Source: Chara braunii (taxonomy: Eukaryota; Streptophyta; Charophyceae; Charales; Characeae). Taken from it: 24,069 bases of DNA. The stretch spans positions 299,768-323,836 of the forward strand of contig BFEA01000398.1 of assembly GCA_003427395.1 (NCBI GenBank), given 5' to 3'. The notes below the pieces were generated by a model, which worked only from the letters and a program-made list of their open reading frames with translations, did no database searches and was not told the origin of the DNA. Of this stretch, positions 18,125-24,069 are shown in pieces (position 1 is the stretch's first letter; each line of letters begins with the position of its first letter). The position numbers and the translations under genes were made by a program.

Positions 18125-19253
18125 GCCGTACCTTGAAGGACTTTCGAGCCTTGGTCGACCCCACTGCGGGTCCCACTTGGCTCGACCCGCCCACGCTCAC
18201 GCTCAGGGCGCGGGTCGTTCGTCCCAGAGCCAACCCCACCAATTGCTTTGAGATGGATGGGGGTGGGCCAGATGCGAGAGGGCTTTACATTGGGGGATTT
18301 AGCTCCGCTCTCGCGTCAAGATGGTAGCTCTTTGACACTCGTGGCGTTTTCTCGATTCAGTTAAGTCCGATCAGGCAATTGCTCCTTCTAATACGCAGGC
18401 AGTTTAGGAAATTCATTGAGAGTTTATCTTTTTACCGTGCTCAGGCTAAGCGTCATCCATTGGGCCACGCACCTTTTCACTAGGTCTAGTGGCTCGGGAC
18501 AACCCCGGCAGCATCCTTGGGGTGGGGCAGCGTCGCCCGGACCCCTAACCGCTATATTTTTTGCGAGAGCCACTTGCATCGCATCACCTATCCAAGGCCC
18601 CCCTTAGTCCTTTCAGGGGTCGCATTGCACATGAGAGAGACACTCCATGTAACCTCCACACAAACCAAGTCCACTCATCAACCATCCACCCAAGCGCCCA
18701 GTCTCAACTCATCTCGTCTCCATGGCTTAAGCCGAATCCAAGTTCATTCCTTAGCCAATCTCCCACCCTAGCCCTCATCCACGGGCCCAGCCCCGTCCAA
18801 ACCGCCCCAAGCTTACCTGCGCAAGACCACACAAGACAAATGACCATGCACAATCCCCGTCAGGGTCAACACATCGCCCCCCTTCCCGCAATCCTAAGGT
18901 GTCTTTGCCTTCCATTTTCCCTTATGAGTTCCCTCCCCGTTCACACAGGTAAGCCATGTGATCGCCTCAGTCATGCATTCCGGGAGGGTGGTTGAGTTAA
19001 ACTGACCTCGTCCAAAATAAGCACTCCTTTTCGTTTTCGCAAATGCACTCAATAGTCCCGTATCCTTTCCTTTTTGGTGGCACAAGGGACCGACAACCCT
19101 TCCCTTGCCCTCGCTTTCCACCAAGTGAGAAACTAAGTTCCTTTCCGTTCATTCCCTGGCAATGTAACAGGTGAGGGTAGAGGTTAGTCACATGCCATGG
19201 AGGGGAAGGGGAGAGGGAAGAGGTGAGGGTTAAAGACTTCGAAGGAATGGGAG

Positions 19254-19294
<41 letters not shown>

Positions 19295-19295
19295 C
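18125..19295 (-). repeat. Right arm of the diverged long inverted repeat
   Basis: Reverse complement aligns along its whole length with 76-1240; see the shared blocks there. The strongest match is 18134-18290, including the mirror of CACCCCCATCCATCTCAAAGC and of GTGGGGTCGAC. Homology stops close to the (AG)n tract at the outer edge and near 18125 at the inner edge. No gene supported. Beyond 19295 comes a GC-rich spacer and then the 54-bp array. Confidence 0.8.
19257..19290. repeat. (AG)n microsatellite
   Basis: About 17 AG dinucleotides at the outer edge of the right inverted repeat, matching the (CT)n tract of the left arm in position and, after reverse complement, in sequence. Confidence 0.95.
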
Positions 19296-19410
19296 TCACG
19301 TTCTAACCGACCTTGATCCCCGCCTCTTCCTAACCGGCCCTACCCGGGACTTCCAGTGTCCCCTTGCGGCCCCTTCGGCCCTCAAGTGGATGAGGGAGGC
19401 GATAAGCGAG

Positions 19411-21030
19411 GAAGGGTTGAGGTGGTCGGCTATGGTGGATGGGTGTAGGTGATGGAGGTGGAAGAAGGGTCGGGGTGGTCGGCCATGGTGGACGGGTGTG
19501 GGTGATGGAAGAGGGGGAAGGGTTGGAGGTGGTCGCCTATGGTGGACGGGTGCGGGTGATGGAGGAGGAAGAAGGGTTGGCGGTGGTTGGCTATGGCGGA
19601 CCGGTGTGGGTGATGGAGGAGGATGAAGGGTTGGAGGTGGTTCGCTATGGCGGACGGTTGCGGGTGATGGAGGAGGAAGAAGGGTTGGAGGTGGTTGGCT
19701 ATGGTGGACGGGTGTGGGTGATGGAGGAGGAAGGGGGGTTGGAGGTGGTCGGCTATGGTGGACGGGCGTGGGTGATGGAGGAGGAAGGGGGGTTGGAGGT
19801 GGTCGGCCATGGCGAACGGGTGTGGGTGATGGAGGAGGATGAAGGGTTGGAGGTGGTTGGCTATGGTGGACGGGTGTGGGTGATGGAGGAGGAAGAAGGG
19901 TTGGAGGTGGNAGGATGAAGGGTTGGAGGTGGTTGGCTATGGTGGACGGGTGTGGGTGATGGAGGAGGAAGAAGGGTTGGAGGTGGTTGGCTATGGTGGA
20001 CGGGTGCGGGTGATGGAGGAGGAAGGAGGGTTGGAGGTGGTCGGCTATGGCGGACGGGTGTGGTTGATGGAGGAGGATGAAGGGTTGGAGCTGGTTGGCT
20101 ATGGTGGACGGGTGTGGGTGATGGAGGAGGAAGAAGGGTTGAAGGTGGTTGCCTATGGTGGACGGGTGTGGGTGATGGTGGAAGAATCAGGGTTGGAGCC
20201 AGTCAGCTATGGTGGACGAGTGTGGGTGATGGAGGAAGAAGAAGGGTCGGAGATGGTTAGTTATGGTGGACGGGTGCGAGTGATGGAGGAGGGAGAAGGG
20301 TTGGGGTGGTCCGGCTAAGGTGGACGGGTGTGAGTGATGGAGGAGGGAGAAGGGTTGGGGTGGTCCGGCCATGGTGGACAGGCGTGATTGATGGAGGAGG
20401 GAGAAGGGTTGGGGTGGTCCGGCTATGGTGGACGGGTGTGGGTGATGGTGGAAGAAGAAGGGGGTGAAGTCGGTCGGCTATGGTGGACGAGTGTAGGTGA
20501 CGGAGGAGGAAGAAGAGTCGGAGGCGGTTAGCTATGGTGGACATGTGCGAGTGATGGAGGAGGATGGAGGGTTGGGGTGGTCCGGCTATGGTGGATGGGT
20601 GTAAGTGATGGAGGAGGATGGAGGGTTGGGGTGGTCCGGCTATGGTGGATGGGTGTGAGTGATGGAGGAGGGAGAAGGGTTGGGGTGGTCCGGCTATGGT
20701 GGACGGGTGTGAGTGATGGAGGAGGGAGGAGGGTTGGGGTGGTCCGGCTATGGTGGATGGGTGTGAGTGATGGAGGAGGGAGAAGGGTTGGGGTGGTCCG
20801 GCTATGGTGGACGGGTGTGGGTGATGGTGGAAGAAGAACGGGTTGAAGCCGGTTGGCTATGGTGGACGAGTGGGTGATGGAGGAGGAAGGAGGGTTGGAG
20901 GTGGTTAGCTATAATGGACGGGTGCGAGTGATGGAGGAGGGAGAAGGGTTGGGGTGGTCCGGCTATGGTGGACGTGTGTGTGTGATGGAGCAGGATGAAG
21001 GGTTGGGGTGGTCCGGCTATGGGGGGTGGA
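19411..21030. repeat. 54-bp minisatellite, about 30 units
   Basis: The unit reads roughly GGCTATGGTGGACGGGTG, TGGGTGATGGAGGAGGAAG and AAGGGTTGGAGGTGGTT. Left units (to about 20290) carry GGTTGGAGGTGGTT; right units carry GGTTGGGGTGGTCC, so two subfamilies occupy two blocks. Because 54 is a multiple of three, several frames on both strands are open and yield 18-residue repeats such as GLEVVGYGGRVWVMEEEE; this is a consequence of period and not evidence of a gene. An N at 19911 sits between two near-identical stretches, so the true copy number is uncertain. Confidence 0.95.
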
Positions 21031-21196
21031 CGTGAAAAAAGGTCCGTTGGACGCGTCCTAGCTCCTAGCCCCGTACCTCCGTTTTCTGCTTCGGGTGCCT
21101 GGCTGCCCCATATCACTTTTGGAAGTCACTGGTCATAGCAAAAATGGAGAAGGGACCGGACTGCAGCCCACACTCACACACCCACTCACATACTCC

Positions 21197-21863
21197 GAAT
21201 GTCACCGGTTACAGCCAGGGGTAAAGACGGACTGCACAAGTTACCGGGGACTGCAGCACTTACACTTACACACACTGAATGTTACTGGGTACAACAGGGG
21301 GAAAAGACGGAGTGCACACGCTACCGGGGACTGCAGCACCCACCCACACACACACCGAATGTTACTGGGTACAACAGGGGGTAAAGATGGACTGCACAAG
21401 CTACCGGGCACTGCAGCACTCTCACACACACACACTAAATGTTACTGAGTACACCAGGGGGACAGGGACGGCAACACTCACACTTACACACACCGAATGT
21501 TACTGGGTACAGCAGGGGGAAAGGACGGACTGCAGAAGTTACCGGGGATTGCGTCACTCACACTTACACACTTCGAATGTTACTGGATACAGCAAGGGGG
21601 AAAAGATGGACTGCACAAGTTACCGGGGACTGCAACATCCCCCCACACACACACCGAATGTAACTGGGTACAGCAGGGGGTAAAGATGGACTGTACATGC
21701 TACCGGGGACAACACCACTCACACACACACCGAATCTTACTGAGTACAGCAGGGGGAAAAGATGGACTGCACAAACCACCGGGAACTCCAGCACTTACAC
21801 ACACACACACCGAATGTTATTGGGTACAGCAGGGGGAAGAGATGGACTGCACAACTTTTAAGA
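21197..21863. repeat. About 80-bp tandem repeat, 8.5 units
   Basis: Units start GAATGTTACTGGGTACA and continue with a CAGGGGG(A/T)AAAGA word, GGACTGCACAAG, TACCGGGGACTGCAGCAC and a (CA)n-rich tail. Most units are 80 bp; the fourth is 58 bp through loss of about 22 bp in the middle, the sixth 81 and the seventh 76. The last unit is cut off at about 21860 where the 91-bp family begins. A second repeat family, unrelated in sequence to its neighbours. Confidence 0.93.
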
Positions 21864-24069
21864 GCAACTTAATCCAACGGAAAGTTCACCGAAGCACCCC
21901 AAGGTAACTCGCAACTTAGACATGCATCAAAGTCAGCGAGGGCACAAGTTTGAGAGCATCTAACCCAGCGGAAAGTTCACCGAAGCATCCCAAGGCAATT
22001 CGCAACTTAGACATGCATCAACGTCAGTGAAAACTCAAGACTTAAAGTATCTTTGAAGGGGAAGCATCACCGAACTATCACAAGGTGAATCGCAACTTAC
22101 CCAAACACCCAAATCAGTGAAAACTCAAGCTTTGAAGCAATCTATGAAGAAGAACCATCACTGAATTATCACCGGGTGAATCGCAACTCACCCAAGCCCC
22201 CAAATCACTGGAAACTCAAGATTTGAAGCAATCTATGAAGGGCGACCATCACCAAACTATCACAAGGTGAATCACAACACATGCACCCACCCAAATTAGT
22301 GAAACTACAAGCTTTGAAGTAATCTGTGAAGGGGAAACATCACCGGACTATCACAAGGTGAATCGCAACCTACACAAGCCCCCAAATCAGTGAAAATCCA
22401 AGATTTGAAGCAATCTATGAAGGGGAAACATCACCGAACTATCACAAGGCGAATCGCAACACATACACCCACCCAAATCAGTGAAAACACAAGCTTTGAA
22501 GCAATCTGTGAAGGGGAAACATCACCGAATTATCACAAGGTGAATCGCAACACATAAACCCACCCAACTCAGTGAAAACACAACCTTTGAAGCAATCTTT
22601 GAAGGGGAAACATCACCGAACTATCACAAGGTGGATCGCAACTTATCTAAGCCCCCAAATCAGTGAAAATCTAAGATTTGAAGGAATTTATGAAGGGGAA
22701 ATATCACCGAACTATCACAAGGCGAATCACAACACATACACCCACCCAAATCAATGAAAACACAAACTTTAAAGCAATCTATGAAGGGGAAACATCACCG
22801 AACTATCACAAGGTGAATCGCAACACATACACCCACCCAACTCAGTGAAAACACAACCTTTGAAGCNTCACAAGGTGAATCGCAACACATACACCCACCC
22901 AACTCAGTGAAAACACAACCTTTGAAGCAATCTATGAAGGGGAAACATCACCGAACTATCACGAGGTGAATCGCAACTTATCCAAGCCCCCAAATCAGTG
23001 AAAACCCAATATTTGAAGCAATCTATGAAAGGGAAACATCACCGAACTATCACAAGGTGAATCGCAACACATACACCCACCCAAATTAGTGAAAACACAA
23101 GCTTGGAAGCAATCTATGAAGGGAAAACATCACCGAACTATCACAAGGTGAATCGCAACTTATCCAAGCCCCCAAACCAGTGAAAATCCAAGATTTGAAG
23201 CAATCTATGAAGGGGAAACCTCACCGAACTATCACAAGGTGAATCGCAACTTACCCAAACACCCAAATCAGTGAAAACTTAAGATTTGAAACAACGTATG
23301 GAGGGGAAACATCACCGAACTATCACAAGGTGAATCGCAACTCATCCAAGCCCCCAAATCAGTGAAAATTTAAGATTTAAAGCAATCTGTGAAGGGGAAA
23401 CATCACCGAACTATCACAAGGTGAATCGCAACTTACCCAAGCCCCCAAATCATTGAAAAGCCAAGATTTGAAGCAATCTATGAAGGGGAAACATCACTGT
23501 ACTATCACAAGGTGAATCGCAACACATACACCCACCCAAATCAGTGAAAATAAAAGCTTTAAAGCAAACTATGAAGGGGAAACATCACCGAACTATCACA
23601 AGGTAAATCGCCACACATACCCCCACCCAAATCAGTGAAAACACAAGATTTGAAGCAATCTACGAAGGGGAAACATCACCGAACTATCACAAGGTGAATC
23701 GCAACTTATCCGAGCCCCCAAATCAGTGAAAATTGAAGATTTAAAGCAATCTATGAAGGGAAAACATCATCAAACTATCACAAGGTGAATCGCTACTTAC
23801 CCAAGCACCCAAATCAGTGAAAACTCGAGATTTGAAGCAACCTATGAAGGGGAAACATCGCCGAAGTATCACAAGGTGAATTGCAACTCATCCAAGCCCC
23901 CAAATTAGTGAAAACATAAACTTTGAAGCAATCTATGAAGGGAAAACATCACCGAACTATCACAAGATGAATCGCAACTTATCCAAACCCCCAAATCAGT
24001 GAAAATCCAAGATTTGAAGCAATCTATGAAGGGGAAACATCACCGAACTATCACAAGGTGAATCGCAAC
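21864..24069. repeat. 91-bp satellite, more than 22 units, running off the window
   Basis: Regular units from about 22040 to the end: TTTGAAGCAATCTATGAAGG, then AAACATCACCGAACTATCAC, AAGGTGAATCGCAAC and a variable 3' third. Two variants of that third occur: CTTATCCAAGCCCCCAAATC (type A) and ACATACACCCACCCAAATC (type B). The first two units (21864-22050) are much more diverged (for example TTAGACATGCATCAA in place of the variable third), as expected at an array edge. An N at 22867 interrupts one unit and leaves it short, probably a collapsed join. No coding content. Confidence 0.96.

Noticed and set aside
76-19295. The long flanking repeats as the LTRs of the gag-pol element
   Set aside because: They are in inverted, not direct, orientation.
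19439-20318. Long plus-strand open frames encoding an 18-residue repeat, and matching minus-strand frames
   Set aside because: The 54-bp period keeps several frames open on both strands at once. There is no start context or non-repeat domain, so they are not called as genes.
21864-24069. CRISPR-like array of regular units
   Set aside because: Units are 91-bp head-to-tail copies with no unique spacers, in a eukaryotic retroelement context; this is satellite DNA.

Overview
The window looks like nuclear DNA from a plant-lineage eukaryote. It is dominated by a decayed Ty3/Gypsy (Metaviridae-type) LTR retroelement on the minus strand, framed by long inverted repeats and followed by three different tandem-repeat arrays. 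The wording of the reverse transcriptase and integrase reminds me of elements in charophyte algae such as Chara. That is recall, not a search, so the organism call is tentative. No ordinary host gene was recognised.

Layout: 79-130 is a (CT)n tract inside a diverged inverted repeat (about 76-1240) whose partner lies at about 18125-19295. 1440-1912 holds a 31-base T run (poly-A on the minus strand) next to short unrecognised open frames. 1920-4892 is low-complexity and gene-poor, with small tandem repeats at 3777-3928 and a roughly 240-bp duplication at 4441-4815. 4893-5744 (minus) is a broken accessory gene with basic nuclear-localisation-like clusters and a SUMO-interaction-like motif. 5975-12583 (minus) is gag-protease-RT-RNase H-integrase. 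RT and integrase keep their catalytic residues. RNase H has lost its first Asp, and gag and protease carry several stops and frameshifts. 12701-12934 (minus) is a small very basic ORF.

The most unusual part is 13037-16400. Four head-to-tail genes on the gag-pol strand, lying upstream of gag, encode diverged members of one protein family of about 230-265 residues that I do not recognise. One (13956-14726) is fully open; the other three are broken by stops, a frameshift or a deletion. All four start ATG-GC, as does gag. If they belong to the element, its minus-strand coding unit spans about 16400-4893 with at least six non-gag-pol genes. Flanking LTRs in direct orientation were not found; the long flanking repeats are inverted.

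19411-24069 is tandem repeat: about 30 units of 54 bp, about 8.5 units of about 80 bp, then more than 22 units of 91 bp running off the window.

The sequence has assembly faults. A Nextera mate-pair junction adapter with a 27-bp duplicated flank sits inside pol at 8241-8330 and creates a false stop. Single N bases occur at 4971, 9845, 19911 and 22867; those at 19911 and 22867 lie inside tandem arrays and probably mark collapsed joins.
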